64,000 bases of DNA from positions 310,001 to 374,000 of the forward strand of contig OZ244776.1 of assembly GCA_965219515.1 (NCBI GenBank), written 5' to 3'. The notes under the pieces are model-generated. The model saw nothing but the letters and a program-made list of their open reading frames with translations. It did not search any database and had not been told where the DNA came from. Source of the DNA: Ilyomonas sp965219515. GTDB lineage: Bacteria; Bacteroidota; Bacteroidia; Chitinophagales; Chitinophagaceae. Made by a program: the position numbers and the translations under genes. Of the stretch, positions 41,837 to 50,391 are shown one piece after another. Position 1 is the first letter of the stretch. Each line of letters opens with the position of its first letter.

Positions 41837-41870
41837 GAACACGATAATGTATGTGCTGAAAAAATTTCAT
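41820..41870 (-). CDS. His-operon leader peptide MKFFQHIHYRVHAVSA
   Basis: A 16-codon frame from ATG at 41870 to TAA at 41820. It has three His codons in seven positions (QHIHYRVH). The His codons lie just before segment A of the attenuator, and the stop codon lies inside segment B. Ribosome stalling at His codons would mask A, free B to pair with C, and so prevent the terminator. This is the standard logic of his attenuation; the peptide sequence itself is read directly. Confidence 0.85.
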   Translation of the reverse strand: MKFFQHIHYRVHAVSA

Positions 41871-42114
41871 ACCGCAAAAATAGAGCGATGATGCCATCAG
41901 CCAAATTATTTATACGTTAATCAATAACGGCGCAAGAAGCGGTGCGGAAGCCAAAGTGCAATCCATTTTATTCATCATACATAAACTTCTTCAAATCAAA
42001 ACTATTCACAGGATATACACAGCTAAAAATGACTTGTGGAAAAATTAAACCAATTTGCTAATGCTTTTAGTAAATAAAGCTTTCGTAATATTGATTTACA
42101 GAAACAGAATTACT
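41871..42114. other. Gene-free stretch between hisG leader and DUF2130 gene, with DnaA-box-like cluster at 42002-42043
   Basis: Three sequences resemble the DnaA box TTWTNCACA within 42 bp: CTATTCACA (42002-42010, two mismatches), ATATACACA (42013-42021, one mismatch), and TGTGGAAAA (42035-42043, exact inverse match). Flanking DNA is AT-rich and the bordering genes diverge. It could be an origin or a DnaA-regulated promoter, or chance. No small gene is seen. Confidence 0.4.
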
Positions 42115-43365
42115 ATGCCAACAGAATTGAAATGCCCGGGTTGTGGCCATCAGTTTGAACCAAGCGATGCCATACGTGAAGAAGTGCAACGGGAAGCCAA
42201 CATCAAAGCCAGAGAATGGCAAAAACGCAAAGACAAGGAATTTAGATTGAAGGTAATGGCTTTGCAAAAGCAACTGCAACAAACAGAAGAAGAAGCCGAG
42301 CGTAAAATTGAACGCGAAAAAAAAGTATTGCAGGAAAAATTAGAAACATCACTTCGCAAAACCATTGCCGGCGATTACGAAAATCAGCTTCGCCTGCTGC
42401 AGGAATCGTGTATGGAAGCGGAAGAGAAATTAAAAACATCGCGCCGCAAAGAGCTTGATTACATGCAGAAAGAACAGGCTTTAAAAAACCGGGAAACTGA
42501 GTTGGAGTTGGAACTTCAGCAGCGTTTGGTAAACGAACGCGATAAAATAACAGTTGAAATCAGGCAGATGGAAGACCGGCGCATGCAGCACATGCAGCTT
42601 GAGTTTACGCTAAAGCTTGCCGAAAAAGAAAAGCAGCTTGACGACCAAAAACGCCTTGCCGAAGAAATGCGCCGCAAAGCCGAACAGGGCAGCATGCAAC
42701 TGCAGGGCGAAGTGCAGGAATTGTTGCTGGAAGAAATTTTGCGCAGCTCGTTTGTGTTCGACCGTATTGAGCCGGTTGGCAAAGGCATGCGCGGTGCCGA
42801 TTGCATTCAAACCGTATGCAACAATTTCGGGCAGGAATGCGGTAAAATTATTTATGAAAGCAAGCGCACACTCAGCTTTGGCGCCGACTGGATAGAGAAA
42901 CTGAAAGCCGATATGCGCGCTCATGGCGCCGATGTAGCTATCATTGTTACGCAGGTAATGCCAAAAGATATGGACAAGTTCGGCGAGCGCGACGGCGTTT
43001 ACATCTGTTCTTTCTTAGAAATAAAAAGCCTGGCGGCTGTTATTCGTTCCGGCATTGTAAAAGTGTTTACCGCAGGCAAAAGCCAGGAAAACAAAGGCGA
43101 GAAAATGAATATGCTGTACGATTATCTTACCGGTACCGAATTCAGCGAGCAATGGAAAGCGATGCGCGAAGGTTTTATGAGTCTGAAAATGAGCATTCAG
43201 AAAGAGCGCGACATGATGGAAAAGCTGTGGAAATCGAGAGAAAAGCAACTGGAAAAAATTATGCTGAATGCGGCACACATCAAAGGCTCGGTAGAAGGCA
43301 TTGCGGGTAACGATGCGGTAAACTTAACGTTGCTGGAAGATGAAATTCTGGTAGCCATGGATTGA
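42115..43365 (+). CDS. DUF2130-family protein (long coiled coil plus nuclease-like domain)
   Basis: 416 residues from the ATG at 42115, chosen because MPTELKCPGCGHQF begins with the family's Cys-pair zinc-ribbon-like motif (CPGC). Residues about 25-215 are a continuous charged coiled coil. The C-terminal half contains LEEILRSSFVFDRIEPVGKGMRGADCIQTV and GKIIYESKRTLSFGADWIEKLKADMRAHGADVAIIVT, matching the DUF2130 core, which is related to PD-(D/E)XK-type nucleases and RmuC (E-S-K motif). Biological role is unknown. A strong terminator follows. Confidence 0.85.
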   Translation: MPTELKCPGCGHQFEPSDAIREEVQREANIKAREWQKRKDKEFRLKVMALQKQLQQTEEEAERKIEREKKVLQEKLETSLRKTIAGDYENQLRLLQESCMEAEEKLKTSRRKELDYMQKEQALKNRETELELELQQRLVNERDKITVEIRQMEDRRMQHMQLEFTLKLAEKEKQLDDQKRLAEEMRRKAEQGSMQLQGEVQELLLEEILRSSFVFDRIEPVGKGMRGADCIQTVCNNFGQECGKIIYESKRTLSFGADWIEKLKADMRAHGADVAIIVTQVMPKDMDKFGERDGVYICSFLEIKSLAAVIRSGIVKVFTAGKSQENKGEKMNMLYDYLTGTEFSEQWKAMREGFMSLKMSIQKERDMMEKLWKSREKQLEKIMLNAAHIKGSVEGIAGNDAVNLTLLEDEILVAMD

Positions 43366-43388
43366 TATTTTTATAAGTGTTGAATTGT

Positions 43389-43417
43389 AAAACGCTTTGC
43401 TTCTGCAAGGCGTTTTT
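43389..43417 (+). terminator. Intrinsic terminator of the DUF2130 gene
   Basis: Twelve-pair stem with one G-U (43389-43400 with 43405-43416), TTCT loop, ending in TTTTT, 24 bp after the stop. Confidence 0.85.
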
Positions 43418-43464
43418 AGTTGCTTTTAAAGTAATGAAAGGATTGCGCTGCCAGTTGTTATTTT

Positions 43465-43490
43465 TGATACTATCAAATGATACTATCAAA
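43465..43490. repeat. Tandem 13-bp repeat TGATACTATCAAA x2
   Basis: Two exact 13-bp copies back to back; each contains the small palindrome GATACTATC. It lies 23 bp upstream of the 43513 start, where an operator would be expected. A nine-codon frame (MKTFYQYHV, 43491-43520) follows and its stop overlaps the start of the next gene. Confidence 0.7.
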
Positions 43491-43512
43491 ATGAAAACTT
43501 TTTACCAATACC

Positions 43513-44607
43513 ATGTTTGAAGCGCACGACCATACCAAAGCCGCCATTCGTCCTTCGCGTAAAAAACCGATGTTTCCGGTGAAAGAAAATATGCGGCAGT
43601 ACCTTGCCAAGTATGGGCGCGAAACTAAACTGCCCATATCGTATCAGGATTTGCTTCGCTTTACATTTTCCATTCCGTTAAAAGATAAGTTTGGAAAAGA
43701 TACGTTGTGGGAAACCGTAACCTACGATATGCGTGAATGGGAATACCTGCGCAATGCGTTGGTGCAGACATACGCCATTCTAAAAACAGAAGGCGATTTA
43801 AGCTTTACCAATCATCTGGATGTAAAGCGGATAGATTTCTGCAGCTTTGGAAACAGTCAGCCGTTCCGCATCCGTATCGTGAATAAATTGAATGACAATT
43901 ACGATCACTATTATATCAAATTCGCCGATGCCAGCCGTATTTACGGGTTGGAACTGGAACACCTGCTGTCGCCCGACCGCATTACATTTTTTACCAATAA
44001 CAAAACGTTGGTAGAAGAGCACATTGCCGGTGTGCCGGGCGATGTGTTTTTAGAACAATATCTTACCAACCCGACTACCAATATCGTGCGCCTGGCCAAA
44101 GAGTTTGTAAAGTTTAACGAGCGTTGCTTTGTTCGTTTACTTGGCGATATGCGCAGCTATAATTTTATTGTAAACATGACGCCGGATATTGAAGATGTGC
44201 AGTATCGCATCCGCGCCATAGATTTTGACCAGCAGAGTTATGAGGGCAGAAAGAATTTGTATTTGCCGCAATTTTTTAAAGAGAATTATCGCTTTGTAGA
44301 ACTTGCACAAAAGCTGTTAGACGCCAATTCCATCAAACAATATCAAACCGAAGAGCGAACGATGATGACGTTCCGTTTGGTTTCGTCGCGCTATCGGGTA
44401 AAAGAATTGCTCGACATTATGACAGAAGATGAAATCTCGAAGAATGAAAAGATCAATCAGTTAAAGAATGAGCTGGCATCTCATTTCAATCAGCCCTTTT
44501 ACACAAAGTCGAAAACCATGGGACAACTGGTAAAAACGCATTTAAAACAAACCTTGCGTAAAAGCTTATTGCTGGTGCCGAAAACGAAGAGTAAGTTCAG
44601 CGATTAA
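43513..44607 (+). CDS. Uncharacterised protein with a predicted protein-kinase/APH-like fold
   Basis: 364 residues, no signal or membrane span. Motifs in kinase order: YIKF with Lys136 (ATP-binding Lys), GLELEH with Glu147/149 (helix C), EEHIAGVPGDVFLEQYL at 168-184 (hinge), LLGDMRSYNFIV with Asp212 and Asn217 (catalytic loop, like HGDLxxxN of aminoglycoside phosphotransferases, with Leu in place of His), and RAIDFDQ with Asp237 (metal-binding DFG equivalent). This supports a phosphotransferase fold. Substrate is unknown and I do not recognise the family. The C-terminus is basic. It ends 4 bp into the convergent gene at 44604. Confidence 0.65.
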   Translation: MFEAHDHTKAAIRPSRKKPMFPVKENMRQYLAKYGRETKLPISYQDLLRFTFSIPLKDKFGKDTLWETVTYDMREWEYLRNALVQTYAILKTEGDLSFTNHLDVKRIDFCSFGNSQPFRIRIVNKLNDNYDHYYIKFADASRIYGLELEHLLSPDRITFFTNNKTLVEEHIAGVPGDVFLEQYLTNPTTNIVRLAKEFVKFNERCFVRLLGDMRSYNFIVNMTPDIEDVQYRIRAIDFDQQSYEGRKNLYLPQFFKENYRFVELAQKLLDANSIKQYQTEERTMMTFRLVSSRYRVKELLDIMTEDEISKNEKINQLKNELASHFNQPFYTKSKTMGQLVKTHLKQTLRKSLLLVPKTKSKFSD

Positions 44608-45401
44608 TCCGTACTAATGTTATCCAGCTCTTCGGTTAGTTCATCATCCGTTACTTCAATTTTATAATAAGTTATGTGCAGGTTGATGATTTGTAAATAA
44701 GGTATGATAAAGAACTGTCCCGGCAGATAATAATACCGCTCATCTTTATCCCTGTTTTGCGGCTGGTTGAATTTATCATCCCGCAAATAGCGGCGCTTTA
44801 CATCGGTAAGATAAATACGGTCTATGCCGCCATCGTTAGAGAGCACATAATCGGCCAATATGCCGGTATAAATAATAGTGCCTTGATCGCTTTTTACCAG
44901 CGCATCAATATAACGGAAAGAAATATCGGCAGCATCGCCGGATACATGCGGATAATCAAGAATTTCGCCGCTAAAAATATAATGCCATTCGTTCTGAAAC
45001 CGAAACAGTTTAAACTTCCGATCCAGTTTTAGTTTCCGAACTATGTATTTCGTTCCCAAACCCGATGTGGCAGCCACTATGCTAACGGCGATAAAATAAA
45101 GAAGAATTTTGCCGGCATTCGCATAAATGCTTTGAAACGCAGTCGTAACTTTTGCACCATCGCTGGTACCGCTCAGCAACGTACCGATGGTAGCAATATC
45201 AAGCGTGTAACGGTGAATGACAAACAAATAATAACCGGCAATGTGAAGTAAGGCACTTGGCAAAACAGCGGCTACCAGTAAGTCGGTAATGGTTTGTTTA
45301 AAGTATTCTCTGGAAAATTCTTCCGTGTAATAAAACCGCCTGAAGATGAAACCGGGATAAAGGATAACGAGAAGAAAAAGCGTAGCTAATGCAATATTCA
45401 T
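44604..45401 (-). CDS. Uncharacterised membrane protein
   Basis: 265 residues. Hydrophobic spans near 3-20 (ALATLFLLVILYPGFIF), 42-64 and 98-118, followed by a cytoplasmic beta-rich domain (about 125-265) with FRFQNEWHYIFSGEILDY, GTIIYTGILADYVLSNDGGIDRIYL and KDERYYYLPGQFFIIPYLQIINLHITYY. No enzymatic motif is recognised. The C-terminal part could be a ligand- or protein-binding domain. It follows the 59-aa gene at 45417 by 15 bp. Confidence 0.65.
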   Translation of the reverse strand: MNIALATLFLLVILYPGFIFRRFYYTEEFSREYFKQTITDLLVAAVLPSALLHIAGYYLFVIHRYTLDIATIGTLLSGTSDGAKVTTAFQSIYANAGKILLYFIAVSIVAATSGLGTKYIVRKLKLDRKFKLFRFQNEWHYIFSGEILDYPHVSGDAADISFRYIDALVKSDQGTIIYTGILADYVLSNDGGIDRIYLTDVKRRYLRDDKFNQPQNRDKDERYYYLPGQFFIIPYLQIINLHITYYKIEVTDDELTEELDNISTD

Positions 45402-45416
45402 TGAAAGAAGAAGCGG

Positions 45417-45596
45417 TTATTTTTTGTAAGCGCCCACACGCACCACGGTAATCTTACCATTATCCGACTTGCCGGTATAAGAAACCTCATTGTTGCGTTC
45501 TGCCTCTATTGCCTGCAATACATACTTTATTTTACCGGCTTTTGCCAGCTTTAATACGGTATCGCTGATGATGACGGGTGCTGTACTCCACTTCAT
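45417..45596 (-). CDS. 59-residue conserved-looking small protein
   Basis: An ATG at 45596 opens MKWSTAPVIISDTVLKLAKA ... TVVRVGAYKK, stop at 45417. Neutral soluble composition, probably helix followed by a strand pair. Spacing of 15 bp to the next gene on the same strand indicates an operon. The divergent gene on the other side starts at 45819, leaving a normal promoter gap. Function unknown. Confidence 0.6.
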   Translation of the reverse strand: MKWSTAPVIISDTVLKLAKAGKIKYVLQAIEAERNNEVSYTGKSDNGKITVVRVGAYKK

Positions 45597-45818
45597 AAAC
45601 TCTTGAATTGTGTACGCAAGTTAGCAAATAAATATTTAGTTGTGTTTTATCATGTATAAATGCAACAAATAAGTAAAGAGTATGACAAGAATAACAAAGA
45701 ATACTTTATATAACTTCTCTTCTTGTAAACTTTATTGTTCCATTTATAAAATAATATAAGCAGTCGCCCAACCTCACAGAAAATACAAAATACGCATTGC
45801 TTAGCTTTTCTTTGTCAC

Positions 45819-47378
45819 ATGAAAATCAGCCGGCTTTCTATCGTTGTTATTCTTTCTGTTTTGTTGCTGTTTGTCCGCCTTGGCGGTACTTCTGTTTTTC
45901 AGGTGGCGGAAGCCCGCAACAGCGAATGCGCGCGGGAGATGATGATGAGTAAAGACAAGATAACGCCTACCTTCAACGGTTACCTAAGAACCGATAAACC
46001 GGCATTGGAATATTATGCCATGATAGCCGCCTATTATCTGTTTGGCGTGAACGAAGGCAGCGCACGATTTTTTTCCGCCGTGTGCGGTATGCTGGTGATA
46101 GTGTGCACGTTTTTATTTGTAAAAAAACACTACAACACAAGTGCTGCCTGGTGGAGTTCTTTTGTTCTTTTATCGTCCATGCACACCATTGTTCAGTTTC
46201 GGTTGGCAACGCCCGACCCTTATCTGATATTTTGCCACGTATTATCGCTCTACTGTTTTTGGGAAGGCTTTACCGGCAGGCGGTTTGCGTGGTATGCTTT
46301 CATGTATGTGCTGCTGGGGCTTGGCTTGTTTGCAAAAGGCCCGGTAGGACTGGTGTTGCCGGCGATAACCATCTTTTTATACCTGCTGTTTATAAAACAA
46401 TGTACCTGGAAAAATATAGCACGGCTGCAACCCTGGACCGGCGTTTTGATAATGGCTGTCATTAGTGTTCCCTGGTATTATCTGGTGCATGTTCATACCA
46501 ATGGTGTATGGACAAGAGGCTTTTTTTTAGAGCACAATGTGGGACGTTTTGATGAGCCGGTTGACAATCATGGCGGACTTTTCATCATTACTTTTTTATT
46601 TGTTATTCTGGGTATGTTTCCGTTCTCGGTGTTTTTTATCAGGGCAGGCAAGTACGTCTGGCAAAACAGAAAAGCGAATCATTTTTTATTGTTCGGTTTT
46701 ACGGCTTTTTGGTGTGTTACGGGGTTTTATTTTTTTTCCAGCACCCGGCTGCTAAATTATACCACGCCGGCTTACCCTTTTTTTGCTATTATGATCGGTT
46801 GCTGGCTGTCAGAAAAAATGCCGGCTCTTTCTTTCAAAACAATAAAACCCGAGCTGCTGGTCATTTTTATTCTTACCATTTTAATGCCTGCCGGTATTTA
46901 CGTCTGGGCAGCGAATACCAAACCGGTAAACGAAGTAACATGGATTGCTTTTCCGTTACTTATTTTTAGCCTTGGAGGCATAATAGCGTGGCGATATGCA
47001 AGGCAAAATATAACGAAGGCTTTGGTTACAATCGGCAGCACGTATATGTGTGCTACCATTCTGGTTTTTACCTGGCTGTTTCCGGTTATGGACAGTCTTA
47101 CGGCAATGAAAAAACACGAAGAGGCAATTCGTAATTCGCAAAACATTGCTGCCTATAAAAAAATAAATGATGCCTTTGTGTTTTATGCGCGAAAACCCAT
47201 TCCGGTTTTTCAAACGGAGGCTAAGCTCGCATCCTATATCAGGTTGTATCCCAATGCATTAATTCTCTATAACGGGAAAAAAATCGGACCCTTAGACAGC
47301 CTTCCGTATCTTCAGCCATATAGCAAAAACCGGGATTTATTCAGTACAAAGTTTTCGGCTATTTATAAAAAGAAATGA
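45819..47378 (+). CDS. GT39/ArnT-like membrane glycosyltransferase
   Basis: 519 residues with about ten to twelve hydrophobic spans. The first periplasmic loop contains FQVAEARNSECAREMM and NGYLRTDKPALEYYAM, the EAR / KP pattern typical of ArnT/PMT-like GT-C enzymes that use polyprenyl-phosphate sugars. LFAKGPVGLVLP and the FSSTRLLNYTTPAYPFFAIMIG motif are also characteristic. Such proteins add a sugar to lipid A, protein or wall material. Acceptor unknown. Gene stands alone. Confidence 0.87.
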   Translation: MKISRLSIVVILSVLLLFVRLGGTSVFQVAEARNSECAREMMMSKDKITPTFNGYLRTDKPALEYYAMIAAYYLFGVNEGSARFFSAVCGMLVIVCTFLFVKKHYNTSAAWWSSFVLLSSMHTIVQFRLATPDPYLIFCHVLSLYCFWEGFTGRRFAWYAFMYVLLGLGLFAKGPVGLVLPAITIFLYLLFIKQCTWKNIARLQPWTGVLIMAVISVPWYYLVHVHTNGVWTRGFFLEHNVGRFDEPVDNHGGLFIITFLFVILGMFPFSVFFIRAGKYVWQNRKANHFLLFGFTAFWCVTGFYFFSSTRLLNYTTPAYPFFAIMIGCWLSEKMPALSFKTIKPELLVIFILTILMPAGIYVWAANTKPVNEVTWIAFPLLIFSLGGIIAWRYARQNITKALVTIGSTYMCATILVFTWLFPVMDSLTAMKKHEEAIRNSQNIAAYKKINDAFVFYARKPIPVFQTEAKLASYIRLYPNALILYNGKKIGPLDSLPYLQPYSKNRDLFSTKFSAIYKKK

Positions 47379-47412
47379 TCTCTTTTATAAACTTAATTTT
47401 TTGCATACACCA

Positions 47413-47440
47413 ATTATAATTCAAAATTCAGAATTCAAAA
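47413..47440. repeat. Heptad-register repeat tract (TTCAAAA type), 4 units
   Basis: ATTATAA, TTCAAAA, TTCAGAA, TTCAAAA in register between the glycosyltransferase and the NtrC-type regulator. Confidence 0.6.
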
Positions 47441-47539
47441 TCGCCCTTTATATCAATTGAAACAAACTATTGTAACGTTTTCCTAAGTTTGTGCGTTATA
47501 AACCGGATTGACTGTTTTTCCTGCTTAATCACCTTAACT

Positions 47540-48901
47540 ATGAGTTTAAAAAAATGTTCGGTGCTGGCTGTTGACGATGATCCTGATGTGTTGATAGCGG
47601 TGCGCATGTTGCTGAAAAATGAAGTGCAGAAAATTGTGGTGGAAAAAAATCCGGAAACCATTCCGGCTTTATTAAAAGAAAACAACTTCGATCTGCTGTT
47701 GCTTGATATGAATTTTAAATCGAGCATCAACACGGGCAACGAAGGTTTATACTGGCTGAAGCGTGTAAAAACAATAAAGCCTGCGCTGCAGGTAGTTATG
47801 ATTACGGCGTATGCCGATATTGATCTTGCCGTTCGCTCACTGAAAGAAGGCGCCTTTGATTTCATGGTAAAACCCTGGCACAACGATAAGCTGATAAGCA
47901 CCATTGAAGATGCGCTTGAAAAAAACAACAAACAACAACGCTCCGAAGCGCGGAATAACAAAGACAGCATTATTGGCACCGAACTGTTGGGCGAAAGCGA
48001 AGTGATGCAGGATATTTTTTATAAGATTGCGAAAATTGCACCCACCGACGCCAATATTTTAATTCTCGGGGAGAACGGAACCGGAAAAGATTTGATTGCA
48101 AAAGCCATTCATCAGAAATCGCTGCGTGCAAAGCAGCCTTATGTAAAAGTTGATGTTGGCGCACTTACCGACAGCCTGTTTGAAAGCGAATTGTTTGGTC
48201 ATAAAAAAGGTGCGTTTACCGATGCGCGCGAAGAGCGCGAAGGCAGGTTTGAATCGGCTAACGGCGGCACTTTATTTTTAGATGAAATCGGTAACATTTC
48301 GCTTACGCAACAGGCTAAGCTGCTGACCGTTTTGCAAAACAGAATGGTAACAAAATTAGGTACCAACCAGCCAGCGCCGATAGACATACGCCTGGTATGC
48401 GCTACCAATGTTACGCTGTCTGATTTATCGAATGAAAACCGCTTTCGTAAAGATTTAATTTATCGTATCAACACCGTTGAAATTACGGTACCGCCGCTGC
48501 GTAAACGTAAAGAAGACATTATGATGCTGGCAAAACATTTCGCCGGTATTTATACCGCTAAATACATGAAACCGGACATTCAGTTTGATAAGATGGCGGC
48601 AGATAAATTAGAAACGTATCATTATCCCGGCAATGTGCGCGAATTGCAATACACTATAGAGAGGGCTGTTATTATGAGCGAAGGCGAAGTGCTTCAGGGC
48701 AGAGATCTTATTTTCTCTCCTATCGAGTCGGTACCTGTAGCTGCACCAGCCGGCGAAGGCGATACCAACCTGAGTCATCTTGAAAAAAGTACCATTTTGC
48801 ATGTTATTGAAAAGCACGGCGGCAACATTACCAAAGCCGCCAGAGAATTGGGTTTAACGCGCACCGCTCTTTATAGAAGACTCAGCAAATATGACATTTA
48901 A
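47540..48901 (+). CDS. Sigma-54-dependent response regulator (NtrC family)
   Basis: 453 residues from the ATG at 47540 (MSLKKCSVLAVDDDPD). Receiver domain with phospho-acceptor Asp56 (LLLLDMNF); AAA+ domain with Walker A LGENGTGKD, Walker B GGTLFLDEIGNI, and the sigma-54 contact loop present as GAFTDA rather than GAFTGA; C-terminal Fis-type helix-turn-helix (NITKAARELGLTRTALYRRL). It activates transcription by RNA polymerase with sigma-54 after phosphorylation. It overlaps the kinase gene by 11 bp, so they form a two-component pair. Confidence 0.93.
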   Translation: MSLKKCSVLAVDDDPDVLIAVRMLLKNEVQKIVVEKNPETIPALLKENNFDLLLLDMNFKSSINTGNEGLYWLKRVKTIKPALQVVMITAYADIDLAVRSLKEGAFDFMVKPWHNDKLISTIEDALEKNNKQQRSEARNNKDSIIGTELLGESEVMQDIFYKIAKIAPTDANILILGENGTGKDLIAKAIHQKSLRAKQPYVKVDVGALTDSLFESELFGHKKGAFTDAREEREGRFESANGGTLFLDEIGNISLTQQAKLLTVLQNRMVTKLGTNQPAPIDIRLVCATNVTLSDLSNENRFRKDLIYRINTVEITVPPLRKRKEDIMMLAKHFAGIYTAKYMKPDIQFDKMAADKLETYHYPGNVRELQYTIERAVIMSEGEVLQGRDLIFSPIESVPVAAPAGEGDTNLSHLEKSTILHVIEKHGGNITKAARELGLTRTALYRRLSKYDI

Positions 48902-50234
48902 AAAATACGAGCTTAGCATTCTTATTCGTGTCGTCATCCTGTTTGCGGTGTTGTGCGCCGAGTCGTATTTTGTAGTAAGCGGGCTGTATTTATATGCTTT
49001 TATTCTCGCGCCGGTTGTTATTATACAAGTCATCAATTTTTATCTGTTTCATAAGCGCGCGCAGCGCGAGGTAGAAGAGTTTGTAGAAGCCATTCATTAC
49101 CGCGATTTTTCACGTCATTTCAACGTAAAGCTTGCGCCTGCCGGGTTGCAGCCGCTGCGCAGCGGCTTTAACGAAATCAACTTTGCCTTTAAACAAATAG
49201 CCAGAGAAAAAGAAACGCAATACCAGTATCTGCAAAAGCTGTTAGAGCTGGTAAACACCGGCATTTTATCGTATGATATGGAAGATGGCAAAGTGATCTG
49301 GATGAATGAAGCCTTAAAAAATTTACTTGCTGTGCCTTATCTGCGCACCATCGAATCGCTGGACAGGAGAGAAGCGGCGTTAACCTCCCAAATTGCCAAC
49401 CTGAAACCGGGCGAAACGTTGATCACGGAAGCGCATCCCGATAGAACAACCATCAAAATATTACTGTCTGCCACCGCTTTTGAAACGGAAGGCAGAACTT
49501 ATAAACTGATTGCTTTTCAAAATATTAATGATGCACTGGATGAAACGGAAAATAATGCGTGGCAAAAGCTGCTGCGGGTGCTTACGCACGAAATTATGAA
49601 TTCGGTGGCTCCTATTTCATCGCTTGCCGGAATGCTGAAAGACAGGCTTCAGCAATCGTTGCCGCAGCTTACCGACAACGATGGCTCGGTGGATGATTTG
49701 CAAACCGGCATTGATACCATTCGTCGCCGAAGCGAAAACTTACTGAAGTTCGTTGATACGTATCGCAACCTGAACAAAATACAAACACTTACGCTTACCA
49801 CAGCTTATGTAAGAGACATTTTTGAAAACTTATATCAGTTGATGGAACCTACGCTGGAAGCAAGGCACATTGAACTGGACGTGATTTTGAAAGATACTTC
49901 GCTGCAATTAGAAGCCGATATTAACCTGGTAGAACAAGTGCTTATAAATCTTGTTATCAATGCGATAGACGCCGTGAAAGAAAAACCGTTTCCCGTTATT
50001 TCGCTTGTCGGAACTGCAAACAGCAACAACAAAGTAATTATAAAAGTGTCCGATAACGGAAACGGGATGGACAAAGATGTGCTGGATAAAATTTTTATTC
50101 CTTTTTTTACGACCAAGAAATCTGGCAGCGGCATTGGCTTAAGCCTGTGCAAGCAAATTATGCAATTGCATAAAGGCTCGGTTGCGGTGCAAAGCGCTGT
50201 GGGCGATGGAACAACGTTTACCCTTCAGTTTTAA
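48891..50234 (+). CDS. Sensor histidine kinase (NtrB-like)
   Basis: 447 residues. Two N-terminal membrane helices with almost no periplasmic loop (about 9-26 and 32-50), a HAMP/PAS-like region (about 60-215), the phospho-acceptor His in LLRVLTHEIMNSVAPI, N box NLVINAIDAV, G1 DNGNGM, and G2 GSGIGLSLCKQI. The absence of a sensor loop suggests sensing from inside the cell or in the membrane. Partner regulator is the overlapping upstream gene. Confidence 0.92.
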   Translation: MTFKKYELSILIRVVILFAVLCAESYFVVSGLYLYAFILAPVVIIQVINFYLFHKRAQREVEEFVEAIHYRDFSRHFNVKLAPAGLQPLRSGFNEINFAFKQIAREKETQYQYLQKLLELVNTGILSYDMEDGKVIWMNEALKNLLAVPYLRTIESLDRREAALTSQIANLKPGETLITEAHPDRTTIKILLSATAFETEGRTYKLIAFQNINDALDETENNAWQKLLRVLTHEIMNSVAPISSLAGMLKDRLQQSLPQLTDNDGSVDDLQTGIDTIRRRSENLLKFVDTYRNLNKIQTLTLTTAYVRDIFENLYQLMEPTLEARHIELDVILKDTSLQLEADINLVEQVLINLVINAIDAVKEKPFPVISLVGTANSNNKVIIKVSDNGNGMDKDVLDKIFIPFFTTKKSGSGIGLSLCKQIMQLHKGSVAVQSAVGDGTTFTLQF

Positions 50235-50391
50235 TGACTTATTACAGTCGTGTTAATACAAATTAAGTTAGAAATATTTACCTGACAGGTTGCAAAAAAT
50301 TCATTGCCGTTACGTCTTCGTTATAGTTGCTGTGCAGTATTAATAACAATTCATTTTTACATTTACTGCGTAAATGGAAGATTTTTGTGGC

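Noticed and set aside
41605..41904. 99-residue minus-strand frame overlapping the hisG leader
   Set aside because: It runs through the attenuator and into hisG in another frame; the 16-codon leader explains the region better.
47467..47979. 170-residue minus-strand frame opposite the NtrC-type regulator
   Set aside because: Antisense to the receiver domain; Ser/Phe-rich shadow.
47540..48901. Inactive sigma-54 activator because of GAFTDA
   Set aside because: All other AAA+ motifs are intact and such variants are known among active proteins, so loss of function is not supported.
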